Shown: positions 1 through 9,213 of the stretch, piece after piece
How the letters are laid out: every line of letters starts with the position of its first letter
How positions within the stretch are numbered: the first letter of the stretch is position 1
Origin: Nostoc foliaceum FACHB-393
GTDB taxonomy: Bacteria; Cyanobacteriota; Cyanobacteriia; Cyanobacteriales; Nostocaceae
Assembly (NCBI RefSeq): GCF_014698505.1
Contig: NZ_JACJTD010000013.1
Span: forward strand, 106,015 to 170,014
Direction of reading: 5' to 3'
DNA length: 64,000 nucleotides
Program-made: the position numbers and the translations under genes
Notes under the pieces: model-generated
Seen by the model: the letters and a program-made list of their open reading frames with translations, nothing else
What the model was told of the DNA's origin: nothing
The model's database searches: none

Positions 1-5
1 AGTCT

Positions 6-3000
6 TTGCAACCTAGTCCAGAACTTCCTCTGAGTTACCTAAGAGCTATAGACAACTTAGAGTGCACTCTAATAGAATTCAATCGCCATCAACATGATAT
101 CTTGCAGGTTCATGAACAATCTTTGAACCATCAGACAGAATATACCAAAACTTTCTTCCAACTCATGCAGCAACAACATGCGTTGTGGGGAAATGGTAAA
201 TTCAGCGAGCCACAAACACAAACACAGCAGCTCGTAGTTTCCAGTTCAGAACGCAGCATCATGCGGTTTCACGAACATCAAACTGACAGTCTCCGCATCC
301 ATGAGCAATATCTGAACCATCAGCAAGAATACACTAACAACTTTTTCCAATTACTCCAGCGACATTATCAACTATCGCCTTCTAGCAATACCACTCCACA
401 GAATCTGATACCGCCAGTCAGCTATCAATCTAGTCCAGTAGCTGCACCACCCCAAGAGGATAACCCTGTTCTGGAGACTGCACCGGTTGCTTTACCGAGT
501 AACGGCTCTGCCACTAAGCCTGAGCCAGTTTCAACTAATGGTAATGGCACAAATGGTAATGGAAATGGTGTACATCATCAAAAAACAGCAGTTCTAGATA
601 TTACTCCACCAAAGGAGAATAATACTGCAACTGTAGCGATTGTATCGGCACCACCATTAGCACCCGTACCCGCGCCAGTAATCATTGATCAAGCAGCCCT
701 GAGCCAAACTCTAATTAACGTTGTTAGTGATAAAACAGGTTATCCAACGGAGATGTTAGAGCTGACGATGGATATTGAGGCAGATTTGGGGATTGATTCC
801 ATCAAACGCGTAGAAATTCTAGGAGCATTGCTAGAACTATACCCAGATTTGCCCAAGCCAAATCCAGAAGAAGTGGGACAGCTACGCACCCTCGGTCAAA
901 TAGCTGAGTATATGGGGAAAATTGCATCAGAAATCTCAGCAGCGATTCCTGCGGCGGGTTTTGTTAACGCTCCGGTGAATGAGGCAGGGGGCAGGGAGCA
1001 GGGAGATGGGGGAGTAACAGTAATATCCCCCTCATCCCCTTCATCTCCAGAGCTTACTAACATTGTGCTCAACGTCGTTAGTGAAAAGACAGGCTATTCA
1101 ACGACGATGTTAGATTTGTCAATGGATATTGAGACAGATTTGGGAATTGATGGTGTCAAACTTGTGGAAATTCTAGGAGCGTTGCTAGAACTATACCCTG
1201 ATTTGCCCAAACCAAATCCAGAAGTATTAGCTCAACTACTTACCCTCGGACAAATTGTTGCATATATAGAAAAGGGACAAGGGAGTGGGGAAGAAGCAGG
1301 GGAGCAGGGAGCAGGGAGCAGGGGAGACTCAATACCTAATCCCCAATCCTCAATTCTTCGCTCTCCTGTCAGACTCAAATATCTTCCTGAACCTGATTTT
1401 TTAGATTTCAACTTACCCGATAAGCATATCGCCTTGCTTACCGATGATGGTTCTCTCGCCACGACGAAACTAGCTGAAACTCTGTTAAAGCGCGGCTGGA
1501 AAACCGTTGTCTTAACTTTTCCCTCAACCGTGATTCCAAAGCAATCTGCTTTACCTGAAGGGATTAGTCGCATCGTGCTTGCAGATTTGAGCGAGGAGCA
1601 TTTGCAAGAACAGTTAGGAGCGATCGCTACTAACCATGGCCCAATCGCTGCGTTTATCCATCTGAATCCCTCCACTCACGAAGATACCAGCAATAATGTC
1701 CGCTATTTGGAATCAGAAAAAGCTATCCTTCGCCATGTCTTTCTCATCGCCAAATATCTCAAAGAACCACTCAATCAAGCAGCACTTCAAGGACGTAGTA
1801 GTTTTGTAACTGTGGCTCGTCTGGATGGCGAATTCGGACTCGGACAAAAAACTAACTTTGGTGCAATTGGCGCTGGATTATTTGGACTCACCAAAACTTT
1901 GAACCAGGAATGGGAATCTGTATTTTGCCGAGCGATCGACCTCAGCCCTGATTTAGATGCCGAAACATCAGCACAGCATATCCTCGCCGAACTTCACGAT
2001 CCAAATCTATTAGTTGTTGAAGTGGGACATAGTTCACAAGGGCGAGTAACCCTAGTGTGTGAACATGAATTAGAGAGATTACTTCCCACTCCCCAGTCTG
2101 CGCTCTCCAATCCCCAATCTCAGGTTTTTCTCGTAAGTGGCGGTGCCAAAGGGATAACGGCTCAGTGCGTGATCAAATTAGCGCAACGTTATCAATGCAA
2201 ATTTATCTTGGTAGGTCGTTCCGCCGCCGATCCAGAACCCGTGTGGACTGAAGGTTACTTGAGTGAAGCAGATTTGAAAAAGCGGATTATGGAGGATTTC
2301 TTCGCCAAAGGCGAAAAACCCACACCTGCAATGGTGCAGAAAAAGTTTAACGCTATTTCATCTAGTCGAGAAATTGCCACAACCTTACAAGCTATCAAGC
2401 AGGCGGGTGGACAAGCTGAATATTTGAATGTCGATGTGACTGATGCGATCGCACTTAAGGAACAAGTTGCTAATGCGGTGAAGCGTTTTGGCCCGGTGAC
2501 AGGAATTATTCACGGGGCTGGTAATCTGGCTGATAAGCGGATTGAGAAAAAATCAGTCCAAGATTTTGAAACAGTTTACACAGCCAAAGTTAAAGGTTTA
2601 GAAAACCTGTTGCGGTGTGTATCACCGAGTCAATTGAATTATTTAGTCCTGTTTTCTTCTGTAGTTGGTTTCTACGGAAATGTGGGACAGTCGGATTATG
2701 CGATCGCTAATGAAATTCTCAACAAATCAGCCCACCTTGTCAAACGGAACCATCCCCATTCTCATGTAGTAGCGATTAATTGGGGCCCTTGGGACAGTGG
2801 TATGGTCTCTCCTGAATTAAAACAAGCTTTTGCTGAACGAAATATCGAAACTATTCCGATTGAGATTGGCACTGAAATGTTAGTTAATGAATTAGCTAGT
2901 GCAAATCAAGAAACTGTGCAAGTTGTGATTGGTAGCCCCCTGGTGTATATCCCAGAAAAGTTACCAAGCGAGTTGAGAAATTTTCGTATCCAGCGGCAAC

Positions 3001-3818
3001 TAAGATTAGCAGATAATCCCTTTTTACAAGACCATGTAATTGCTGGGTATCCAGTTCTACCAGCAACTTGTGGGCTATTATGGATTGCTAACGCCTGCGA
3101 ACAAATCTATCCTGGTTACAAAGCCTTCAGTTGTACAAATTATAAGGTTTTGAAAGGACTAATTTTTGATGAAAATTTGCCAACTGAATACACTTTAGAA
3201 TTGCAAGAAGTTGCTAAACACGATATCTCTGAAATAGATTTTGATGCCAAAATTTGGAGTAAAACTCCAGAAGGTAAAATCCGCTATCATTTTAGTAGCC
3301 AGATGAAACTGAAGCGGCAACTTCCTAATTCCCCTACACACGAATTTCTGAACTTAACCCAGGATCATATAATCACTGCTACGACTTCATCACTTTATCA
3401 AAACGGGGCTGCTAGCTTGTTTCACGGATTTACTTTTCAAGGTGTAAAATCCGTCTTAAATACTACTCTGGACAAGATAACTATAGAATGCTATTTGCCA
3501 GAGCCTGGAGAAAAACAACAAGGACAATTCCCAGTCCAAACATTTAATCCCTACATTGCAGATGTGCAGATTCATGCATTTTGGATTTGGGCACAGCATT
3601 TTTATCAGGTAGCTTGTTTACCTTCAGAAATCAAAACTTTTGAACAGTTTGAAGCTGTCCCCTTTGATGAAACATTTTACGTTTCTTGCGAAATAAAATC
3701 AAAGACAGAATCGAGTTTACTTGTTGATGTCATCGCCCATAATTCGCAAGGAAAGATATATACCCGAATGCTTGGTGCCAAGGGAACTATTTTACCCAAG
3801 CAATTAGATGAAATTTAA
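6..3818 (+). CDS. PUFA-synthase/HglD-like polyketide synthase: ACP-ACP-KR-DH
   Basis: This is a multidomain iterative PKS subunit of the type that makes heterocyst glycolipid chains or polyunsaturated fatty acids. The N-terminal 120 residues hold two copies of a His/Gln-rich helical segment (FxRHQxDxLxxHEQxLNHQ) typical of cyanobacterial PUFA-like synthases. ACP1 has the phosphopantetheine site DLGIDS with Ser at about residue 265. ACP2 reads DLGIDG, so the Ser is replaced by Gly at about residue 383. A ketoreductase follows: a Rossmann motif SGGAKGI near residue 710 and the catalytic-type tyrosine in QSDYAIANE. The C-terminus is a hot-dog dehydratase with HxxxGxxxxP (DHVIAGYPVLP). The reading frame is open to the window edge, so the TTG at 6 may not be the true start and the N-terminus may lie outside. 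The linkers around ACP2 are encoded by G-rich tandem repeats. Upstream KS/AT genes would be expected just outside the window. Domain calls are secure; the product is unknown. Confidence 0.88.
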   Translation: MQPSPELPLSYLRAIDNLECTLIEFNRHQHDILQVHEQSLNHQTEYTKTFFQLMQQQHALWGNGKFSEPQTQTQQLVVSSSERSIMRFHEHQTDSLRIHEQYLNHQQEYTNNFFQLLQRHYQLSPSSNTTPQNLIPPVSYQSSPVAAPPQEDNPVLETAPVALPSNGSATKPEPVSTNGNGTNGNGNGVHHQKTAVLDITPPKENNTATVAIVSAPPLAPVPAPVIIDQAALSQTLINVVSDKTGYPTEMLELTMDIEADLGIDSIKRVEILGALLELYPDLPKPNPEEVGQLRTLGQIAEYMGKIASEISAAIPAAGFVNAPVNEAGGREQGDGGVTVISPSSPSSPELTNIVLNVVSEKTGYSTTMLDLSMDIETDLGIDGVKLVEILGALLELYPDLPKPNPEVLAQLLTLGQIVAYIEKGQGSGEEAGEQGAGSRGDSIPNPQSSILRSPVRLKYLPEPDFLDFNLPDKHIALLTDDGSLATTKLAETLLKRGWKTVVLTFPSTVIPKQSALPEGISRIVLADLSEEHLQEQLGAIATNHGPIAAFIHLNPSTHEDTSNNVRYLESEKAILRHVFLIAKYLKEPLNQAALQGRSSFVTVARLDGEFGLGQKTNFGAIGAGLFGLTKTLNQEWESVFCRAIDLSPDLDAETSAQHILAELHDPNLLVVEVGHSSQGRVTLVCEHELERLLPTPQSALSNPQSQVFLVSGGAKGITAQCVIKLAQRYQCKFILVGRSAADPEPVWTEGYLSEADLKKRIMEDFFAKGEKPTPAMVQKKFNAISSSREIATTLQAIKQAGGQAEYLNVDVTDAIALKEQVANAVKRFGPVTGIIHGAGNLADKRIEKKSVQDFETVYTAKVKGLENLLRCVSPSQLNYLVLFSSVVGFYGNVGQSDYAIANEILNKSAHLVKRNHPHSHVVAINWGPWDSGMVSPELKQAFAERNIETIPIEIGTEMLVNELASANQETVQVVIGSPLVYIPEKLPSELRNFRIQRQLRLADNPFLQDHVIAGYPVLPATCGLLWIANACEQIYPGYKAFSCTNYKVLKGLIFDENLPTEYTLELQEVAKHDISEIDFDAKIWSKTPEGKIRYHFSSQMKLKRQLPNSPTHEFLNLTQDHIITATTSSLYQNGAASLFHGFTFQGVKSVLNTTLDKITIECYLPEPGEKQQGQFPVQTFNPYIADVQIHAFWIWAQHFYQVACLPSEIKTFEQFEAVPFDETFYVSCEIKSKTESSLLVDVIAHNSQGKIYTRMLGAKGTILPKQLDEI
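981..1328 (+). repeat. G-rich heptamer-type repeats inside PKS coding linkers
   Basis: Two runs of GGGAGCA/GCAGGGG-type short tandem repeat, at about 981-1013 and 1271-1328, lie in frame in the linkers before and after the second ACP. They encode low-complexity Gly/Glu/Ser/Gln-rich stretches. A C-rich relative (CCCCAATC-like units, about 2085-2126) encodes the linker before the ketoreductase. The same repeat class is intergenic elsewhere in the window, near 39794 and 60350. Confidence 0.75.
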
Positions 3819-3829
3819 GTAGGAATTAG

Positions 3830-3947
3830 TCTGACTTTTCATGTCATGTAGAAAAGCCTCCTACCCCACAGCGAACAAAGTCAAAGTCTCTCTCCTTTTA
3901 GGAGAGAGATTTAGAGAGAGGTTTTCCAGATACCGTGAAAAGTCAGA
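3830..3947. repeat. Fold-back (MITE-like) element between PKS genes
   Basis: A 12-bp perfect terminal inverted repeat, TCTGACTTTTCA at 3830-3841 and its complement at 3936-3947, encloses nested inverted repeats. The central one is a CTCTCTCC/GGAGAGAG hairpin with a short AT-rich loop. It fills most of the 172-bp gap between the first two PKS genes. It could be a non-autonomous mobile element or an RNA processing/terminator hairpin in the operon. Confidence 0.6.
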
Positions 3948-3993
3948 GAATCAGCAACTGAAAAATGTATATATCAGCTTGAGGAGGTAGGTG

Positions 3994-6900
3994 ATGGAAG
4001 AATTTGCACAAAAGAAAATTCCTAAAATAGCGGTTGTAGGGATGGACTGCTATTTGGCTGGCGGCTGCAAGGGATTGGATGCCTTTGAACGCAGTATTTA
4101 TGAGGGAACTCAGCATTTTATTTCCATACCTCCTCAGCGATGCCTAGGTTGGGCTACGCCTACGGTAGCACCATTAGGTGGATACATTAAAGATTTTGAA
4201 ATTGATGCTTTCCGTTTGGAAATACCACCAGAAGAAGTAGACAATTTTAACCCCCAAGAACTGTTGATGCTTCAGGTAGCTGATAATGCTCTGAAAGATG
4301 CAGCACTTCATCAAGGGACGAGAATAGCAATAATAATTGCTGCTAGTAAAGAACTAACTCTACATCAAGAAAAAGAGCAACTAGAAGACAAGGAATATCC
4401 CACCTACATCCAAAATAGTCTGGCTGATTATATTTCCAAACTGTGGAATTTTGCTGGCCCGACATTCACATTAATTGCCGAACAAAATTCTGTTTTCAAA
4501 GCCTTGGAACTTGGACAAAAGCTACTCGCAATCAGAGAAGTAGATGCCGTTTTGGTTGGTGCAATGGAGCTTGCTGGAGATGGCGCTAGTATTTCACAAC
4601 GAAATCAAATAGCAAAAATTAACACAGGTGTGAATACTCTCAGTTATGACCAGAATGCCAATGGCTGGATAGTAGGCGAGGGTGCGGCGGCTGTAGTATT
4701 GAAGCTTCACGACACAGCAAAACGAGAGAACAATCGCATATATGCAACGATTGATGCTCTTAGTCTTGTGGAAAATTCTAAATCTGAAATTCACTCTGCT
4801 ACAGCTTCAAATTCTGAAGCGGTAACACAAGTTTGTCAACAGGCTTTTCAATTAGCAGATATCAAACCAAGAGATATCAACTATTTGGAAGTTGTTGGTA
4901 GTGGAATTCCTCAGCAAGATGAGTCAGAAATTCAAGGCTTGCTCACAGCTTATCGTACATCTGAACCAAATTTCACTTGTGCGATCGGTAGTGTCAAAGC
5001 CAATATCGGTCATACTTATGCTGCATCGGGGATAGTTAGTCTGGTTAAAGCAGCGCTTTGCCTATATCACCGTTACATCCCCGCAGTTCCCCAGTGGTCT
5101 GGCCCCAAAATACCAGAAATTTGGAAAGATAGCCCTTTTTATGTGGCTTCTGAATCAAAACCCTGGTTTTTAGAAAAAGGAGCCACTAGAAGAATAGCTG
5201 CGATTAACGGGATGGAGATAGATGGAAGTTATGCACATTTAATTTTGTCAGAGGAACTATATCAGCAAGATCACAGCAGCAGATATTTAGAGCAAATGCG
5301 TTATTATGTATTTGCGATCGCAGCTGATGATCAATCAACTCTATTAGACGAAATCCGCAATCTTCAAGAAACTATCGCAGATTGTTCTTCGCTATCTGCC
5401 GCTGCTAGGCAGACTTTTACAGCTTTTCAACAGCGTCAACAGGCAACTTATGCAGTAGCAATTCTCGGACACAATCAAGATGAATTGCTGCGAGAAATTC
5501 AGCACTCCCTCAAGGGTATTGCCAATGCCTTCGAGACAGGGAAAGACTGGCAAAGTCCTCTCGGTAGCTATTTTACGGCAAAACCGCTGGGGCAAAAAGG
5601 TAAAGTTGCTTTCGTTTACCCAGGTGCCTTTAGTGCTTATATCGGATTAGGTCGAAATCTGTTTCGCTTGTTTCCTCAACTTTACGATGATCCGTTCATC
5701 AGAAGCATCTACAATCGTGTTGCCAACGTAGAAAAACTTATTTATCCCCGAAGCTTAGAAAAACTGTCAAACAGGCAATTAGAAGCCCTTGAACAGCAAT
5801 TTCTCAAAGATTCAGTAGCAGTACTCGAATCAGAAATGGCCTGTGCTGGACTCATGACAGCAATTCTGAAAAATTATTTTCAAATCAAACCGCAATGTGC
5901 TTTTGGTTATAGCTTGGGCGAAATTAGTATGATGTTGGCTCAAGGTATCTGGACTCAGTTTCAAGAAGGTAGTGAGGGTTTTAACTCATCATCTCTGCTG
6001 AAGACAAGGCTATCTGGCCCTAAAAACGCTGTGCGCGAGTATTGGGGATTACCTCAAGGACAGAATGAACAAGGCGAAGATTTTTGGCGCAACTATATTC
6101 TGATGTGTCCAGTATCTCGTGTTCAGGAAGCCATCAAAGATGAAGAACACGTTTATTTACCCTTAATTAATACTACAGAAGAAGTTGCGATCGCTGGTGA
6201 TATCCAAGCCTGTCAACGGGTAATTGCCAACCTAAATTGTGATGCTTTTTCTGCTCCCTTCACCCATGTAATTCATTGCGAGGCAATGCGTTCTGAATAC
6301 GGTGAACTGGTGAGATTAAATACATTACCTACTCGAAACATACCAGAGACTATTTTCTATTCCGCAGCCGAGTATAAACCCATTGACCTCGATAGCCATT
6401 CTATTGCTCACAATATTGCTCAAAATCTCTGTCAACAGCTTAATTTTCCTCAGCTAATTAACCGTGTCTATGAAGATGGCTTCAAAATATTTCTCGAAGT
6501 AGGTGCTGGTAGTAACTGTTCCAGATGGATTGATAAAACCCTCAAGGCAAAAGAACAGATCACAGTATCCCTTAATAAAAGAGGTGTAGACGATCATGCT
6601 TCTATTATCAAAGCCTTAGCAAAACTCCTCAGCCATAGAGTTGAACTAGATTTATCACCATTATATTCTCAAGAACCAGAAGTTTCCAATGAAAGCCAGT
6701 CTAATGTGAGAACTATAACCTTGCAAAATAGCAAGATTAGTTACACACCTTTAAAGAAGAAAAAACCAGAAATACTTCAAGATATATCTTTTGGAGATCC
6801 CATCAAACCTGTTAATCAGAAGCAATATCAACTATCAGAATTAAAGGAATTTGCACAAATGAATTCTTCTTTGCTCCCAAATCCAACCAAAAGCCTTGAA

Positions 6901-7260
6901 AATACCTCCATAAATCTAGAGACTCTCCAAGAGCAAGTTAACTTCATAAATGGCAGCGAACCTACTCAGTTATTGCTACAAGAGCGCAATGAAACTGTAG
7001 AAACACAAGTTAATGAAACTTGGGCAACAGAACAGGAAAATAATCAATTCGTTCTGACTCCTAGTTTGACAACTGGCAGTGTTGTTGACGAACCCTATTT
7101 TCTCAATTTACACAGCCCTTACTATCAAAAGCTAAGTGAGAACGCTGCCCGCATGACCAAAACCCATGCTGTTTTTTTACAAGCGCGACAGGAGTCGCTA
7201 AAGCAAATTAGCGCCATAATTCAGTTGCAAATAGCTTGTTATCAAAAGTTATTTGAATAA
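3994..7260 (+). CDS. KS-like/acyltransferase PKS subunit (HglC/PfaB-type)
   Basis: This is the second PKS subunit. Residues ~10-425 form a ketosynthase-like fold: the GEGAAAVVLK and NIGHTYAASG regions are conserved, but the nucleophile position near residue 165 reads AEQNS, with no Cys. That matches chain-length-factor-like or decarboxylase-like KS domains. Residues ~540-880 form an acyltransferase with the GxSxG nucleophile elbow (GYSLG, Ser640). The C-terminal 50 residues (SPYYQKLSENAARM...) are the helical tail typical of cyanobacterial PUFA-like PKS subunits. GTG 3991 and ATG 3994 are adjacent; GAGGAGG at 3981-3987 favours ATG 3994. A short WATPTVA segment near residue 50 is encoded by GGGCTACGCCTACGG, which looks like a dispersed repeat inserted in the KS. 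The protein should act with the preceding ACP-KR-DH protein and the following PfaD. Confidence 0.85.
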   Translation: MEEFAQKKIPKIAVVGMDCYLAGGCKGLDAFERSIYEGTQHFISIPPQRCLGWATPTVAPLGGYIKDFEIDAFRLEIPPEEVDNFNPQELLMLQVADNALKDAALHQGTRIAIIIAASKELTLHQEKEQLEDKEYPTYIQNSLADYISKLWNFAGPTFTLIAEQNSVFKALELGQKLLAIREVDAVLVGAMELAGDGASISQRNQIAKINTGVNTLSYDQNANGWIVGEGAAAVVLKLHDTAKRENNRIYATIDALSLVENSKSEIHSATASNSEAVTQVCQQAFQLADIKPRDINYLEVVGSGIPQQDESEIQGLLTAYRTSEPNFTCAIGSVKANIGHTYAASGIVSLVKAALCLYHRYIPAVPQWSGPKIPEIWKDSPFYVASESKPWFLEKGATRRIAAINGMEIDGSYAHLILSEELYQQDHSSRYLEQMRYYVFAIAADDQSTLLDEIRNLQETIADCSSLSAAARQTFTAFQQRQQATYAVAILGHNQDELLREIQHSLKGIANAFETGKDWQSPLGSYFTAKPLGQKGKVAFVYPGAFSAYIGLGRNLFRLFPQLYDDPFIRSIYNRVANVEKLIYPRSLEKLSNRQLEALEQQFLKDSVAVLESEMACAGLMTAILKNYFQIKPQCAFGYSLGEISMMLAQGIWTQFQEGSEGFNSSSLLKTRLSGPKNAVREYWGLPQGQNEQGEDFWRNYILMCPVSRVQEAIKDEEHVYLPLINTTEEVAIAGDIQACQRVIANLNCDAFSAPFTHVIHCEAMRSEYGELVRLNTLPTRNIPETIFYSAAEYKPIDLDSHSIAHNIAQNLCQQLNFPQLINRVYEDGFKIFLEVGAGSNCSRWIDKTLKAKEQITVSLNKRGVDDHASIIKALAKLLSHRVELDLSPLYSQEPEVSNESQSNVRTITLQNSKISYTPLKKKKPEILQDISFGDPIKPVNQKQYQLSELKEFAQMNSSLLPNPTKSLENTSINLETLQEQVNFINGSEPTQLLLQERNETVETQVNETWATEQENNQFVLTPSLTTGSVVDEPYFLNLHSPYYQKLSENAARMTKTHAVFLQARQESLKQISAIIQLQIACYQKLFE

Positions 7261-7362
7261 TAATCATTTAAAGCAGCAAACTACCCAGATTATTTGAACA
7301 AATAATTACTGGTGTAGACATAAGCTCGTTCCTCACCTCAGGCTGAGAATCCATACTAGGGG

Positions 7363-7394
7363 GGCTGCCGCCTCTAATTCTGGAGGCCGCAGCC
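7363..7394. terminator. GC-rich hairpin upstream of pfaD
   Basis: GGCTGCCGCCTC (7363-7374) and GAGGCCGCAGCC (7383-7394) form a 12-bp stem with one mismatch and an 8-base loop. No strong T-tract follows. It sits in a 276-bp gap otherwise without coding signal. It could be a processing hairpin, an attenuator or a repeat; a related hairpin lies downstream of scyE near 51905. Confidence 0.45.
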
Positions 7395-7536
7395 CAATGA
7401 CAAGTATCTCATTTTCTTTGTAACGACAAAATCCCCTTGTTCAGAAGCAACCTCACAGGGAAACGATAGAAATTCGCCTGTAAATTATTCAAACATTATC
7501 TGGTAAACCCTTCTATATAACTGGAGGTTTAAAAAT

Positions 7537-9195
7537 ATGATTGGCGCAGATAATATACTAAATAACAATGGTAGTTACCTGAAAGTGTCAGACTTTATTT
7601 ACCACCAAAATCAAGTTTGGCAAGGTGCTTTAGATTCTGTTTCATTTAACGAAAAAGGTATAAAATCTAAGTTGCTAAATTTAGAAAAACCTTGTTATAT
7701 TATTAGAGTTGAAGGAAGAATAGGTGCAACAAACGAAGGTTATTTATATCCTTACAACCAAGAAATAACTGGACAGGCAGAAATATTAATAGCTGTTCCA
7801 CCATTGTCAATTAGACAATTAGGCGATCCAAGTTTTCTTAACTTTCATGGTGTAAAATATGCTTATGCGACGGGCGCAATGGCTCAAGGGATTGCTTCTG
7901 AAGAACTGGTAATTGCCCTTGGAAAAGAGAGAATCTTAAGTTCATTTGGTGCTGGTGGCTTATCTCCTGCTCGCGTCGAAGCAGCCATTAACCGTATTCA
8001 ACAAGCTTTACCCCAAGGGCCTTACGCATTTAACTTACTGCACAGTCCCAGTGAACCTGCTATTGAACGCGGTGTTGTTGATTTGTATCTTAAATATCAG
8101 GTAAGAACAATCGAAGCTTCCGCCTTTCTCGATTTGACTGACAACATTGTTTACTACCGCGCTGCTGGACTTGGTTTAAATGCAGCGAATCAAATCGAAA
8201 TCAAAAATAAAATTATTGCCAAAATTTCTCGGAGGGAAGTTGCAATCAAATTTCTGCAACCTGCTCCCACCAAAATTTTGAAACAATTAGTTGAGCAAGG
8301 TCTGATTAGCGAATTACAAGCAACCCTCGCTGAAAAAATTCCTGTAGCTGACGATATTACTGTCGAAGCAGATTCTGGAGGTCATACAGATAATCGTCCT
8401 TTGGTTTGTCTTTTGCCTTCTATCTTGGAATTAAGAGATGAAATTCAAAGAAAATTTTCTTATGAAAAACCTGTCAGAGTCGGAGTAGCAGGAGGAATTG
8501 CTACGCCACAATCAGCATTAGCTGCCTTTATGATGGGGGCTGCTTATGTTGTAACCGGCTCAATTAACCAGTCTTGTATTGAAGCCGGAACTTCTCAACA
8601 TACTAAACAGTTGCTAGCTCAAGCCGAGATGGCTGATGTGATGATGGCTCCGGCGGCAGATATGTTTGAAATGGGGGTAAAACTCCAAGTTCTCAAAAGA
8701 GGAACTCTCTTTCCTTTACGAGCACAAAAATTGTTTGAGTTATACAAAAACTATGACTCAATTGAAAATATTCCACTAGCAGAAAGAGAGAAATTAGAAA
8801 AACAAGTTTTGAGAAAGAGCTTAGAAGCAGTTTGGGAAGAGACAGTTACTTATTTATCTCAACGCAATCCCGATAAATTAACTAAAGCTATTAACAACCC
8901 CAAACTGAAGATGGCTCTAATTTTCCGCTGGTATCTGGGATTATCATCCCGTTGGTCTAACTTTGGGGAAAAAGGCAGAGAAATGGATTATCAAATCTGG
9001 TGTGGTCCTGCTATGGGCAGTTTCAATGACTGGGTTAGAGGTTCTTACTTATCTGAATCAAATAATCGTCAGGTTGTTGATGTTGCTAACCATATTATGA
9101 CCGGAGCGGCATTTTTATACCGGATACAAAGTTTGAAAATTCAAGGCTTACAAATGCCCGCTTATTACAGCGAATATCGCCCAGCTACATTTTAA
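7537..9195 (+). CDS. pfaD: PfaD-family trans-acting enoyl reductase
   Basis: This is a flavin-dependent enoyl reductase of the nitronate-monooxygenase (TIM-barrel) fold. In PUFA synthases and heterocyst glycolipid PKS it works in trans to saturate enoyl-ACP intermediates. The 552-aa length fits the PfaD family. Visible signatures include the SFGAGGLSPARVEAAI segment, the VEADSGGHTDNRPL segment and the glycine-rich FMN-phosphate region VRVGVAGGIATPQSALAAFMMGAAYVVTG (described in parts: VGVAGGIATPQ, then AAYVVTGS). GGAGG at 7523-7527 supports the ATG at 7537. The stop lies 18 bp before the next gene, so the two are probably cotranscribed. Confidence 0.9.
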   Translation: MIGADNILNNNGSYLKVSDFIYHQNQVWQGALDSVSFNEKGIKSKLLNLEKPCYIIRVEGRIGATNEGYLYPYNQEITGQAEILIAVPPLSIRQLGDPSFLNFHGVKYAYATGAMAQGIASEELVIALGKERILSSFGAGGLSPARVEAAINRIQQALPQGPYAFNLLHSPSEPAIERGVVDLYLKYQVRTIEASAFLDLTDNIVYYRAAGLGLNAANQIEIKNKIIAKISRREVAIKFLQPAPTKILKQLVEQGLISELQATLAEKIPVADDITVEADSGGHTDNRPLVCLLPSILELRDEIQRKFSYEKPVRVGVAGGIATPQSALAAFMMGAAYVVTGSINQSCIEAGTSQHTKQLLAQAEMADVMMAPAADMFEMGVKLQVLKRGTLFPLRAQKLFELYKNYDSIENIPLAEREKLEKQVLRKSLEAVWEETVTYLSQRNPDKLTKAINNPKLKMALIFRWYLGLSSRWSNFGEKGREMDYQIWCGPAMGSFNDWVRGSYLSESNNRQVVDVANHIMTGAAFLYRIQSLKIQGLQMPAYYSEYRPATF

Positions 9196-9213
9196 TTAAT
9201 GGAGGAAAATCAC

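Noticed and set aside
1232..1675. Minus-strand frame of 147 codons opposite the PKS
   Set aside because: A shadow of the PKS gene; no family match.
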